Positions 7,543 through 15,734 of a stretch of 43,706 nt of DNA are shown here, in pieces. The position numbers were made by a program, and so were the translations under genes. The notes below the pieces were generated by a model. That model worked only from the letters and a program-made list of their open reading frames with translations, made no database searches and had not been told where the DNA came from. This DNA comes from Akkermansiaceae bacterium (GTDB taxonomy: Bacteria > Verrucomicrobiota > Verrucomicrobiia > Verrucomicrobiales > Akkermansiaceae). The stretch is taken from NCBI GenBank assembly GCA_903888515.1, contig CAISTY010000015.1, positions 1-43,706 on the forward strand, read 5' to 3'. Numbering within the stretch: the stretch's first letter is position 1; the number at the start of each line of letters is the position of its first letter.

Positions 7543-9192
7543 ATGAAGCTCAACACACCTTGGATACTTCTCGACACGGAAACGACCGGCTTATCAAAGC
7601 CTATCTTTGCCGTGGAATTGGCGGCGCAGAAAATGCGGGGATGGGAAAAGGACGGCGCACCGTTCCGGCGCTTGCTCAATCACGGGTGCAAGATTCCTGA
7701 CGAAGCATCGCGGGTGCATGGTTACACCCGGGAGATTCTGGAGCGGGACGGAAGTCCACCAGCGGAGGTTTACGAAGAGTTCGCTGGGTATGCGGGCAAT
7801 CTGCCGGTGGTGGCCTATCACCTTGAATACGACTGGGACCAGGTGCTTGTGCCGGAGTGGCGGCGGCTGGGCATATCACAAATCGGTGTGCGGGGGTTTT
7901 GTGCGTTAAAGCTGGCGCAACGATTGATAGATCCGGTGCCAGCCGGAAACTGCAAGCTCCAGACGTTGCGGCAGTATTACCGGCTGCCCGAGAGCGGGGC
8001 GCACACGGCGCTGGGGGATGTGCTGACGGTGATTGATCTGATGAAAGAAGTGTTGCGTCCGCTGGCGGAGAAGCGGGGGCTGGATACTTGGGAGAAGATC
8101 AAGGATTTCGCGGGCGACGAGTGGTTTTCATCGCGGCTGTCATTCGGCAAGTTCAAGGGCCGCCTCTATCAGGAGGCGCGGGGGGATGCGGAGTTGATGG
8201 CGTGGCTGGAGTGGCTGGCCGAGTCCACGAACGAGAGGAGTTCGGGGATGGGCCGGTGGTATCTCACGCAGTTGGAGAACGGGAACGGTCTGGAGGATGC
8301 TGCGATGCTCGACCTGCAAATCCAGGAACTTGCCGAGGGCTTGGCGGGCGGTGTGCCCGCCTCTGCCGCCGGGCTGGTGGTTTTCCAACAACCGGAGATC
8401 GAGCTTTATCAAAGGTTGGTCGAGGCGGCGCGGGTGCGTCTCGCGGAGTTGGAGCTGGAATACGGGGTCGAGAAATCCAAGGTGGATTCGATCCGGGCGC
8501 GGCTGTTCACGGCTCTGCGGGCATACTATCAGGAGCGCGACCGCCTGCGGCTGTTGGTGCAATACCGCAAGGCGTTCATAGACCGCTTGTTAGCGGAAGG
8601 TGAGGAATCCGCCGAAAAGACCGCCGGGGAATATCAGCGGGATGCTGCGGAGAAGGAGCAGGAATACGATTCCACGGCATCGGCCCTTGAGGGGAAACGG
8701 GAACTCAACGAGGAAGAGACGGCGCGGCTCAAACAGCTATGGAAGAAGCTGGTGCGCATGTTTCACCCGGATCTCTACGAGCACGACCCGGAAAAACGCA
8801 AGACCTACGAACGCCTGACCCAGGCGATCAACGAAGCCCGCGACCGGGGGGATATTGAATTGCTGGAACTCATCGCCAAGGACCCGCAGGCATTCATCCT
8901 GAAACAAGGGTGGGCGTCCGTTTCGCTCGACGGCGCACGCGGACTGATGGAACTGCGGTCGCTCTACGAGCACTTGCAGGTGCGAATCCTTGAGTTGATC
9001 GAAACCCTCGACGAGGTGCGGGCAAGCGCGGATTACGCGATCTTCCGGGCTGTGGAGGAGGACGCGGCGGTGATTGAGCGGATCGCCGCAGAGCAACGGG
9101 CGGAGCTGGAGCGGGAGATTGAGGAGTTGCAAGCGGAGGGCGAGCGGAAGGCGGCGGAAGCGCGTGAACTGACGGGCGAAGTGCCGTTTTAG
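7543..9192 (+). CDS. DEDDh 3'-5' exonuclease fused to a C-terminal J-domain-like region
   Basis: The 549-residue product begins with a DnaQ-type exonuclease domain (about 1-165). ExoI is LLDTETTG (two metal-binding acidic residues), ExoII lies in VAYHLEYDWDQ and ExoIII is HTALGDV with the catalytic His and Asp. A helical middle region (about 200-400) leads to a J-domain-like segment at about 405-450 containing the HPD motif (LVRMFHPDLY), then a Glu-rich coiled coil to the end. J-domains stimulate Hsp70 ATPase, but here the segment may simply be a fold for assembly. ATG 7543 is chosen because it is one base after the LRR stop and directly precedes the exonuclease fold; an earlier frame start at 7495 overlaps the LRR gene. 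I infer the nuclease is an effector or processing partner of the LRR protein. Confidence 0.85.
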   Translation: MKLNTPWILLDTETTGLSKPIFAVELAAQKMRGWEKDGAPFRRLLNHGCKIPDEASRVHGYTREILERDGSPPAEVYEEFAGYAGNLPVVAYHLEYDWDQVLVPEWRRLGISQIGVRGFCALKLAQRLIDPVPAGNCKLQTLRQYYRLPESGAHTALGDVLTVIDLMKEVLRPLAEKRGLDTWEKIKDFAGDEWFSSRLSFGKFKGRLYQEARGDAELMAWLEWLAESTNERSSGMGRWYLTQLENGNGLEDAAMLDLQIQELAEGLAGGVPASAAGLVVFQQPEIELYQRLVEAARVRLAELELEYGVEKSKVDSIRARLFTALRAYYQERDRLRLLVQYRKAFIDRLLAEGEESAEKTAGEYQRDAAEKEQEYDSTASALEGKRELNEEETARLKQLWKKLVRMFHPDLYEHDPEKRKTYERLTQAINEARDRGDIELLELIAKDPQAFILKQGWASVSLDGARGLMELRSLYEHLQVRILELIETLDEVRASADYAIFRAVEEDAAVIERIAAEQRAELEREIEELQAEGERKAAEARELTGEVPF

Positions 9193-9293
9193 AGAATAAT
9201 CCGCAGCGAGACAAGCGATTGAGCAGAATCGGATACTTCCTCGAGAACAGCGATGGATTGATCATTCACCTCTCAACTGCACGAAGTTCACTC

Positions 9294-9512
9294 ATGCACT
9301 ACCGCCCCACCGCCGCCCGTATCCACGAGATCATCAAAGCCCCGGGAGCCTTGGTCGCGGGGCGGAGTGTGACGCCAATGACACGCGGCAGCCATGGCCT
9401 GGGTTTCGAAGCGTTTGTCGAGCTGGTGGGCGGTTTGTTTCCCGATATCCGCTACCATGACGTAGCCGGAGTCAACCATGATCCGGCCTTGAGCATTGAC
9501 AATCTGTTGTGA
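9294..9512 (+). CDS. Small hypothetical protein, possibly a relic
   Basis: A 72-codon frame begins at ATG 9294 (an earlier TTG at 9219 is also possible) with MHYRPTAARIHEIIKAPG and ends in ALSIDNLL. It has no signal peptide or membrane segment. I do not recognise a family, and the opposite strand is also open here, so this may be a decayed fragment. It lies between the exonuclease and the AlbA_2-type gene on the same strand. Confidence 0.25.
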   Translation: MHYRPTAARIHEIIKAPGALVAGRSVTPMTRGSHGLGFEAFVELVGGLFPDIRYHDVAGVNHDPALSIDNLL

Positions 9513-9660
9513 AGGGGGTTTGCTGTGGGTGCCTTCGCCGCGCCACTCACACCCTACACCGTCCGCCAACTACTTCACGCCTTCTGGCATGAAACCTTGG
9601 AAATTGCCAGAAGCTGCCATTGGTTATCGCTCACACTGCCACAAACCAGCCGTCATCGCC

Positions 9661-10857
9661 ATGCTTACCGATGAACAACTGAACGAACTGCTTGCGTCCA
9701 CGGAATCCGACCGGATCGAACGGACGATTTCAACCGCCAAAACCGTTAAGTTCAGGGAAGCAATTTGCTCGTTTGCAAACGACATGCCGGGGCACGGCAA
9801 GCCGGGATATTTGCTGATTGGCATCAATGACGACGGGACGCTTAACACTGGAGTTCAAATTACCGACCAGCTTATGCAGGATTTCGCCTCGTACCGGGAC
9901 GACGGCCATATCCTCCCGCAACCCATGATGAAAGTTTTCAAGCAGTCGCATCCTGATGGCGGGGAATTTCTTGTGGTAGAGGTGCAACCGAGCGACCTCC
10001 CACCAGTGCGCCATGATGGCCGGATTGATATCCGGGTGGGGCCTCGTCGCGCACGGGCGAACGAATCGGAGGAACGGCGGTTGATTGAGCGCCGTTCTGC
10101 ATGCTTTAGAACCTTCGACATTACCCCGTGCCCGGATGCCACGTTGGAAGAATTGGATCTCGAAGCGTTCCAGAACACCTATCGCCGTGACGCTGTCGAT
10201 CCTGAGGTGATCAAAGAGAACAATCGCGAACTCAGCTTGCAGTTGGCGGCGCTTAGGTTTTATCATCTCGGGAGCAACTGCCCGACGAACGCCGGGGCTA
10301 TTGTCTTCGGAAAGGATCCTCTGGCGTATTTTCCCGGGGCGTATGTTCAGTACGTCCGATACGACGGTGAAACTCTTGCCGACGAAGTGGAGGAACAAAA
10401 GCAATTCACTGGAAATCTAATGGTTCTGTTGAGGGAACTGGATAGTTTCGTCAAGGGACGGTTTACCCAAAAGCCGGTAAAGACCACGGCTCTGCGCGAG
10501 CATCTTGTTTGGGACTATCCCGAGGATGCTGTGCGTGAGTTGCTGATGAATGCCGTTCTCCACCGCGATTACCAATCGAATCAACCCGCACGTTTTTACC
10601 AATTTTCCAACAGGATCGAAATTCAGAATCCTGGTGGCCTCTATGGCGATGCCCGTCCGGAAAACTTCCCCCGTGTGAATGACTACCGCAATCCCGTGCT
10701 GGCGGAGGCGATGGCCGTGCTTGGTTATGCCAACCGGTTCGGGCGTGGTGTGGCCCGCGCTCAGAAGCTTCTGGAAGAAAACGGCAGTCCCGTGGTCACG
10801 TTCAATCTTGAGACGACCCATTTTCTTGCCACTATCCAAAAACATCCGGACCGATGA
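9661..10857 (+). CDS. AlbA_2 (Schlafen-like) putative DNA-binding/ATP-binding protein with RecG-C-like region
   Basis: The 398-residue product has an N-terminal AlbA_2 domain (about 10-140), recognised from ERTISTAKTVKFREAICSFAND, GYLLIGINDDGT and a following VEVQPSDLPPVR. The C-terminal half has the HATPase_c_4/RecG-C-like pattern VRELLMNAVLHRDYQ, then RIEIQNPGGL and NPVLAEAMAVLGYANRFGRGV. Proteins of this arrangement are annotated as transcriptional regulators or ATP-binding proteins and often sit between hsdM/hsdS and hsdR in type I restriction loci. The start at 9661 lies just before the conserved domain; the frame is open further upstream but without similarity. Its stop overlaps the next start (ATGA at 10854-10857). 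Confidence 0.85.
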   Translation: MLTDEQLNELLASTESDRIERTISTAKTVKFREAICSFANDMPGHGKPGYLLIGINDDGTLNTGVQITDQLMQDFASYRDDGHILPQPMMKVFKQSHPDGGEFLVVEVQPSDLPPVRHDGRIDIRVGPRRARANESEERRLIERRSACFRTFDITPCPDATLEELDLEAFQNTYRRDAVDPEVIKENNRELSLQLAALRFYHLGSNCPTNAGAIVFGKDPLAYFPGAYVQYVRYDGETLADEVEEQKQFTGNLMVLLRELDSFVKGRFTQKPVKTTALREHLVWDYPEDAVRELLMNAVLHRDYQSNQPARFYQFSNRIEIQNPGGLYGDARPENFPRVNDYRNPVLAEAMAVLGYANRFGRGVARAQKLLEENGSPVVTFNLETTHFLATIQKHPDR

Positions 10858-11843
10858 AAACACTCGCGTTTTTTAACAACAAGGGCGGGGTTGGAAAAAC
10901 CACATTGGTTTACCACCTTGCTTGGATGTATTCCAAAATGGGCAAGCGTGTGCTGGTGGCTGACCTGGACCCACAGGCGAACCTTACATCGATGTTTCTT
11001 GAAGAGAGCATCCTTGAGTCGATTTGGAGTCCTGACAAGAAACCTCATGACAGTATCATGAAGTCGCTGGACCCGATTATTCGCGGAATCGGAGATATCG
11101 CCCCTGCGTCTGTGCGGCAAATCACACCCTATCTTCGTTTGATACCGGGCGACCTTGAACTTTCGCGCTTTGAATCGAAACTTTCAGAAGCATGGGGAAA
11201 GTGCCTGGATAAGGACGAGCCAAGCTTTAGGACGACAAGTGCGTTTTTCCGCATTCTTTCGAATGCTGCCGATAATACAACGGACTTGATCCTGATCGAC
11301 GTGGGGCCGAATTTCGGTGCGACCAACCGCGCGGCGTTGATCTGTGCTGATGGAATTGTGGTTCCACTCGCTCCTGATTTGTTTTCGTTACAGGGCCTGC
11401 GGAACCTGGGTCCAACCCTCTCTGAATGGCGGGATCAATGGTCGATGCGGGTAAAGCAGAATCCCGATCCAGACCTCATTCTACCTCTGGGAGGATTGAC
11501 GCCAATTGGTTACATCATAATGCAGTTCGGAATTCGGGACAGTCGCCCTGTCAAGGCATATGAAAGGTGGAGTCGGCAGATCCCGAAAACCTATCAGGAT
11601 TGTGTTCTTCAAGACCCGAATCAGTTTGGCGACTCATCAGACTGCCTTGCCATGCTCAAGCATTACCGTTCTTTGATGCCCATGGCTATGCAGGCAAGAA
11701 AACCGGTTTTTGATCTTAAAGCATCAGATGGCGCCATCGGTGCGCACTCGTACAGCGCACAGGAGTCATATGATGATTTCAGAAGCTTGGCTTCGACAAT
11801 TCTTGATCGATTGGACCTCATTGAAGCTATTCAGAACATCTAA
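10854..11843 (+). CDS. ParA-like Walker ATPase
   Basis: The 329-residue product opens with a deviant Walker A motif ([12 protein letters not shown]) and a Walker A'-type VADLDPQANL, as in ParA/MinD ATPases. LILIDVGPNFGATNRAAL holds the Walker B region and LAPDLFSLQGL follows. The middle and C-terminal segments are longer than in chromosome-partition Soj proteins, and no ParB gene is nearby. The start overlaps the AlbA_2-type stop by four bases, so the two are co-translated and probably work together. ParA-like ATPases coupled to accessory genes occur in defence islands, so a conflict-related role fits the neighbourhood better than partitioning. That last point is inference. Confidence 0.85.
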   Translation: MKTLAFFNNKGGVGKTTLVYHLAWMYSKMGKRVLVADLDPQANLTSMFLEESILESIWSPDKKPHDSIMKSLDPIIRGIGDIAPASVRQITPYLRLIPGDLELSRFESKLSEAWGKCLDKDEPSFRTTSAFFRILSNAADNTTDLILIDVGPNFGATNRAALICADGIVVPLAPDLFSLQGLRNLGPTLSEWRDQWSMRVKQNPDPDLILPLGGLTPIGYIIMQFGIRDSRPVKAYERWSRQIPKTYQDCVLQDPNQFGDSSDCLAMLKHYRSLMPMAMQARKPVFDLKASDGAIGAHSYSAQESYDDFRSLASTILDRLDLIEAIQNI

Positions 11844-11851
11844 CGACAAGT

Positions 11852-12103
11852 ATGCCCAGCCAAACCATCGAATCCGCCCTCGAGGTCTGCATCGAACGGC
11901 ATCTCACTGGCGGTACAACCGTGGATACTCCCGGCGGCTATCTCGCGGCCGGTTCGGAAGAATATCAAACCAGCAAGGGTGCGGGGCTATACGAAAAAGC
12001 ATCCTTGACGGCCGCAAAGCGCTCGGGTGTGTGTGATGTCGTTTGTATGAGCGCACCTAACTCGAAAAATTGTGGTAATCAAGCACTCATTCACCGTCGC
12101 TGA
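11852..12103 (+). pseudogene. N-terminal remnant of a type I restriction endonuclease R subunit (HsdR)
   Basis: The frame starts 8 bases after the ParA-like stop. Its first ~50 residues (MPSQTIESALEVCIERHLTG, then GGYLAAGSEEYQ) match the start of HsdR-type type I restriction subunits, which normally exceed 900 residues. After about residue 50 the similarity ends and the frame runs to a stop at 12103. None of the DEAD/DEAH helicase or nuclease motifs are present. The 3' part was evidently lost by deletion or replacement, since the next gene is an unrelated Hsp33-like chaperone. Confidence 0.55.
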
Positions 12104-12122
12104 TAGATTGACAAACGTAGTC

Positions 12123-12887
12123 ATGGAAAATCCTGAAGATTTCACGAAAATCGAGTCGGTCTTCGTGCGCCATCGCAACGCGCTGTTATTGCGCGGGCAT
12201 TTCACGCAGTTATATATTGATTACTATCTGCACCTGATGCAACACGGCATTCGTCATGCGGTGGAGTTGGACCAGATGCTCAAGGATTTTCTGGCGATGC
12301 TGGCCTTGCACCTGGTCGCGCGACCGTGGGCGGAAACCCACGCGTGGACGGTGAACCTGCGGGCTCCGCGCGTCAATGTGTTTGTCACCGGCGGATCGGT
12401 GCAGGAATCCCTAACAGGCCGGGTGTTCACCGAGGACGTGCGTGAGCCGGACCGGAATTTCTTCTACTCCCAAACCACCACGCCCAAGCTCGCGGAGCCG
12501 CGCGTTTCCACCCTGGAAGTGACCGGCAACGATCCGCTCGCATGGATCTCACAGTATTACGCCCAATCCGAACAACGGCCGGCCCGCGCGTTCCGGCTGG
12601 AAGATGAGAACTTCGCGCTCGTCGCCGCCCAGCCGGATTGTGACATGGCATGGTTCGAGGCACTCGACGCAGAGGCCGTCTCCAACATCGAGACCACCGA
12701 GGACACCAAACTGCTGGAGACCCGCCGTTTCCGTTTCGCGTGCGGCTGCACGCTGGAAATAATCCTGCCCATTCTCGGCGGTTGGAAAGACCGGCTCGAT
12801 GACATCTTCGCGGACGAGAACACGATCACCGTCCAGTGCCCGCGCTGCGCCGCCAATTACAGCGTCACCCGCGATATGCTCCGCTGA
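12123..12887 (+). CDS. Hsp33-like redox-regulated chaperone
   Basis: The 254-residue product ends with the zinc-binding signature of Hsp33 (HslO): a Cys-x-Cys pair in RFACGCTLEIILPIL and a Cys-x-x-Cys pair in ITVQCPRCAANYSV, about residues 203-250. In Hsp33 these cysteines hold zinc when reduced and form disulfides on oxidative stress, switching on holdase activity in the cytoplasm. The N-terminal part (RHRNALLLRGHFTQLYIDYY, LRAPRVNVFVTGG) is divergent from the E. coli protein but has a comparable length. ATG 12123 (MENPEDF) is chosen over the upstream ATG 12072 because sequence before it looks non-coding. The gene probably belongs to the core genome and follows the decayed restriction locus. 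Confidence 0.6.
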   Translation: MENPEDFTKIESVFVRHRNALLLRGHFTQLYIDYYLHLMQHGIRHAVELDQMLKDFLAMLALHLVARPWAETHAWTVNLRAPRVNVFVTGGSVQESLTGRVFTEDVREPDRNFFYSQTTTPKLAEPRVSTLEVTGNDPLAWISQYYAQSEQRPARAFRLEDENFALVAAQPDCDMAWFEALDAEAVSNIETTEDTKLLETRRFRFACGCTLEIILPILGGWKDRLDDIFADENTITVQCPRCAANYSVTRDMLR

Positions 12888-13007
12888 AGCCACCCGTATC
12901 GCTTGGTGTGCATGACATGGCGCATCAAGACGAGCACTTTGCATGCTGGATGCGGTGGACCGCCAGCGCCGGCATTCCGATCATGGTGGAAACAAATGAC
13001 GGTCCGC

Positions 13008-15734
13008 CTATTTCCGCAGCGGCACGGTCTGGCCCTTGTTGTCCACGGTAGTCTGGCGCAGGAGGCGCCCATTGCGGTCATATTCCGTGGTGACCGGCAC
13101 CTTTTTGCCGGATGCGTCCGTGCGGTAGGTGAGCACCGTGCGACTGCCGTCGGCTGCGGTGACGGTGCCACCCTGGGTCTCTTTCTCCGGCGGTGGGGTG
13201 GCGGCAGGCTGCTTCTCGACCAGTCCCTTTGCTTTTGCTTTCGCGGCAATAGCCGTCAGTTCATTATAGCGTGCCGTCATGCTTGCCAGTGCCGCCGAAA
13301 CCTCCCCCATGGGCGCACCTCCGATGGCCCTGAGCTGTGCCATGGCGGCCCGCGTCTTGGCGATGGCATCACGCAATTGGACGATTTCCGCGTCTATCAG
13401 GGCATTCACCCTGGCCTCCTCCTCCTTCGTCGGGACCGCGGGGGGCAACTTCGCCGGATCGCTTTTCACGCCGTCCTTATCTTTCCCCTCGCCCTTGCCT
13501 TTGACGACTTCTTTGCCGGGCAAGGTTTTCATCACCTCCGGTTTCGCCACCTCCGGTTTCGCCTTCAACGGGTCGGCGGGCAACTTAGCCAACTCCTTTT
13601 CCGGAATTTTTTGGGCGGCGGCGAGTTTTGCCGCCTGCTTGCCTTGCAGCACCTTGTTAAGTCTTTGCGCTTCGCTGAAATCGCCGTTCAGCACGCCATC
13701 CGCAGCGAGTTTCGCACCCACTGTCGAAGCTCCCCGCTGGATGAGCGTGTCATGGATCTTCTTGGACTGCTCCGCCCTGGTCTGGTTTTCGCCGCGGGCA
13801 TTCTTGAACACATCGTAGTTATCCTTGGTGGCTCCCACACCCTCGTTCAACGCCTGTCCCACCAAGGTGCCGGTGTTTTTCGCCGCATCGTAAGTGATGG
13901 CTTTCACCCCGCCATACAGGGCACCGAGCACACCTCGCGCTTTCATCCAGCCGTAAGAACCCCATGAATCCGCCGATACTTTGCCATCCGCGATGTCCTT
14001 CTTGTATTGCTCAAAAGAATCCTTGCCCGCTTGCTTGCCGATGTCAGCCGCAGCGCCGAAGCCCAGGCCATGCCAGATCGTGCGTCCGGCCAGTTCCGCT
14101 TTGTTAGCGGTCCAGCCGGTCAGGCCTTTGGGTTCGTCTTGTTTTTTGGCCGCCATTTCCTCGCAGGCGGTCTTATAGCCTTCGTAGATGCCGTAGGCCC
14201 CCAACGCCCAGCCCGCTCCCTTCATCAATTTGCCGCCCGCCGCTGCGGGCTCCGGTCCATCGATTGCTTTGGGCTGCGAGCCGGGACCTTTGGCTGCAAC
14301 AGCAGGCTCGCTTGCAGTGGTGGCTTTGGGCTTCTGCGCCGCAGACGGCTCCGTGCCGGGCGACTGGGATTTCGGTTGCGTCTCCTTGCCGCCTTGCGGG
14401 CTGCCAAGTTCGGCGGCGGCGAGCGCTTTGTTAGATGCATCCGCTTTCGCATTGTAGTCGGCGACTTCATTTCTCAGCCGTTGTGCTTCCGCAGTTTTGC
14501 CCTGGGCTTCCAACTCGAGGACTTTCATCTTCGTGTTCTTGATTTCCACCTCTGCCTTGGCCTTGGTGGTGGCTTCGGCGGCATTCAAAATATCGCGTGA
14601 TACTCCTTGCAGTTTTGCCGCCTCTTCCGCATTCACAATGGTTGCTTTGCCCGCCTTGATCTCGGCCATTCTATCGATAAGGTTCGCGGGGTCCTTGCTG
14701 CCATTCTGGCGTGCGATGGCCTCAATGGTTTCCGGTGACAAGCCGGCCTGATTGGCCGCCTTGAGGGCTCCTTTGACCATCCCTTGTCCCTCCGGAGATC
14801 CCACCAACTTGCCCGGCGGTTCGTTCATGCCATGGGCTTTCTTGGTGTGATCAAGCGTTGCGAGGTGATCCTTCAAGGTTTGGGACTGCACCGCTCCGCC
14901 AGTTTCCGAAACATAGGTCTCAGCATGTGCCGCCCCCTGTTTCACTTGCGCCTGATGCCCGCTGCTTCCCACGCGATCCAAACCAGGATCGGCATTGACC
15001 GTCATGCCGAAATTTCCGTTCGTTTCCAGCACGCCATTCTTGACCTTGACTCTCGCACCGGTGCTGTCCTTCACCCCGATCTCGTCGAGGATACCGGCCA
15101 CCTTCTCGGTGGTGCGATAGCCCCCCCCAGCATCAATGTCACCGTTCATGCCGCGGTGATTGGGATCGGTGACGGTGGTCCCCGCCGTCTGCCTGATCTC
15201 ATTGCTCACACCCTTCGAACCACCCATCACCTCGCGATTGGCCTGCTGCATCACACCTTCATGCACGGCGTTGCGCTCCACCGCGATCTGCTTGCTTTGC
15301 GCCCGGTGACTGGCGTTCTCCGCCTCGATTTTTGCGGCTCGGTCCGGACCATCCGGCAATTTCTCCAATTCCGCTTGCGCCGCTTGGTGGCGGTCGCACT
15401 CGGTCTTCCAGTTCTTCTCGACGTTGTTCCATTTGTTCTTGAGGTCGGTGATGGTGTCACGCCGCAAGGCATCCTGTTGCAATGTGAGCTTCTTGTTTTC
15501 CGCCAGGTGCCTTTGGACTTCCTGTTTGAGTTGGGCCTCGCGTTGCGGCCCCGCCGGCAACTCCCGCAGCGCTTTCTTGTGGTTGAGAAACCGCTCCATT
15601 TCCGCCTTTTGGCTCGTGCTGATGGAATCGTAGGTAGCAGGAACGTCGCCGGTCTGCGCCCCGCTGTGCGAGAGGCCGCTGATCCCCGTCCACAGCCCCA
15701 CCCACAACGCAAGGCAATGATGCTTTGATTTCAT
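13008..15734 (-). CDS. Large secreted Ala/Lys-rich protein with coiled-coil and glycine-rich segments
   Basis: The 908-residue product has a signal peptide (ALWVGLWTGISGLSHSGA, cleavage near residue 26). Long charged helices follow, then a Gly/Asp-rich middle (GMNGDIDAGGGYRTTEK), Pro/Lys-rich linkers, a small hydrophobic glycine-rich stretch (GAGWALGAYGIYEGYK) and a C-terminus with a YD-type tail (TTEYDRNGRLLRQTTVDN) like single RHS/YD repeats. ATG 15734 overlaps the stop of the upstream TPR gene (ATGA), so translation is coupled. Low sequence complexity prevents family assignment. Export and a partnership with the TPR protein are the supported inferences. Confidence 0.7.
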   Translation of the reverse strand: MKSKHHCLALWVGLWTGISGLSHSGAQTGDVPATYDSISTSQKAEMERFLNHKKALRELPAGPQREAQLKQEVQRHLAENKKLTLQQDALRRDTITDLKNKWNNVEKNWKTECDRHQAAQAELEKLPDGPDRAAKIEAENASHRAQSKQIAVERNAVHEGVMQQANREVMGGSKGVSNEIRQTAGTTVTDPNHRGMNGDIDAGGGYRTTEKVAGILDEIGVKDSTGARVKVKNGVLETNGNFGMTVNADPGLDRVGSSGHQAQVKQGAAHAETYVSETGGAVQSQTLKDHLATLDHTKKAHGMNEPPGKLVGSPEGQGMVKGALKAANQAGLSPETIEAIARQNGSKDPANLIDRMAEIKAGKATIVNAEEAAKLQGVSRDILNAAEATTKAKAEVEIKNTKMKVLELEAQGKTAEAQRLRNEVADYNAKADASNKALAAAELGSPQGGKETQPKSQSPGTEPSAAQKPKATTASEPAVAAKGPGSQPKAIDGPEPAAAGGKLMKGAGWALGAYGIYEGYKTACEEMAAKKQDEPKGLTGWTANKAELAGRTIWHGLGFGAAADIGKQAGKDSFEQYKKDIADGKVSADSWGSYGWMKARGVLGALYGGVKAITYDAAKNTGTLVGQALNEGVGATKDNYDVFKNARGENQTRAEQSKKIHDTLIQRGASTVGAKLAADGVLNGDFSEAQRLNKVLQGKQAAKLAAAQKIPEKELAKLPADPLKAKPEVAKPEVMKTLPGKEVVKGKGEGKDKDGVKSDPAKLPPAVPTKEEEARVNALIDAEIVQLRDAIAKTRAAMAQLRAIGGAPMGEVSAALASMTARYNELTAIAAKAKAKGLVEKQPAATPPPEKETQGGTVTAADGSRTVLTYRTDASGKKVPVTTEYDRNGRLLRQTTVDNKGQTVPLRK

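Noticed and set aside
5003..12887. Local DGR reverse transcriptase or template repeat
   Set aside because: No RT motifs in any frame and no AAC-rich near-copy of the variable region were seen, so only the target is claimed.
12903..13967. 354-codon plus-strand frame opposite the large secreted protein
   Set aside because: It has Arg/His/Leu-rich shadow composition, no domain, and is antisense to a frame with a signal peptide and coupled start.
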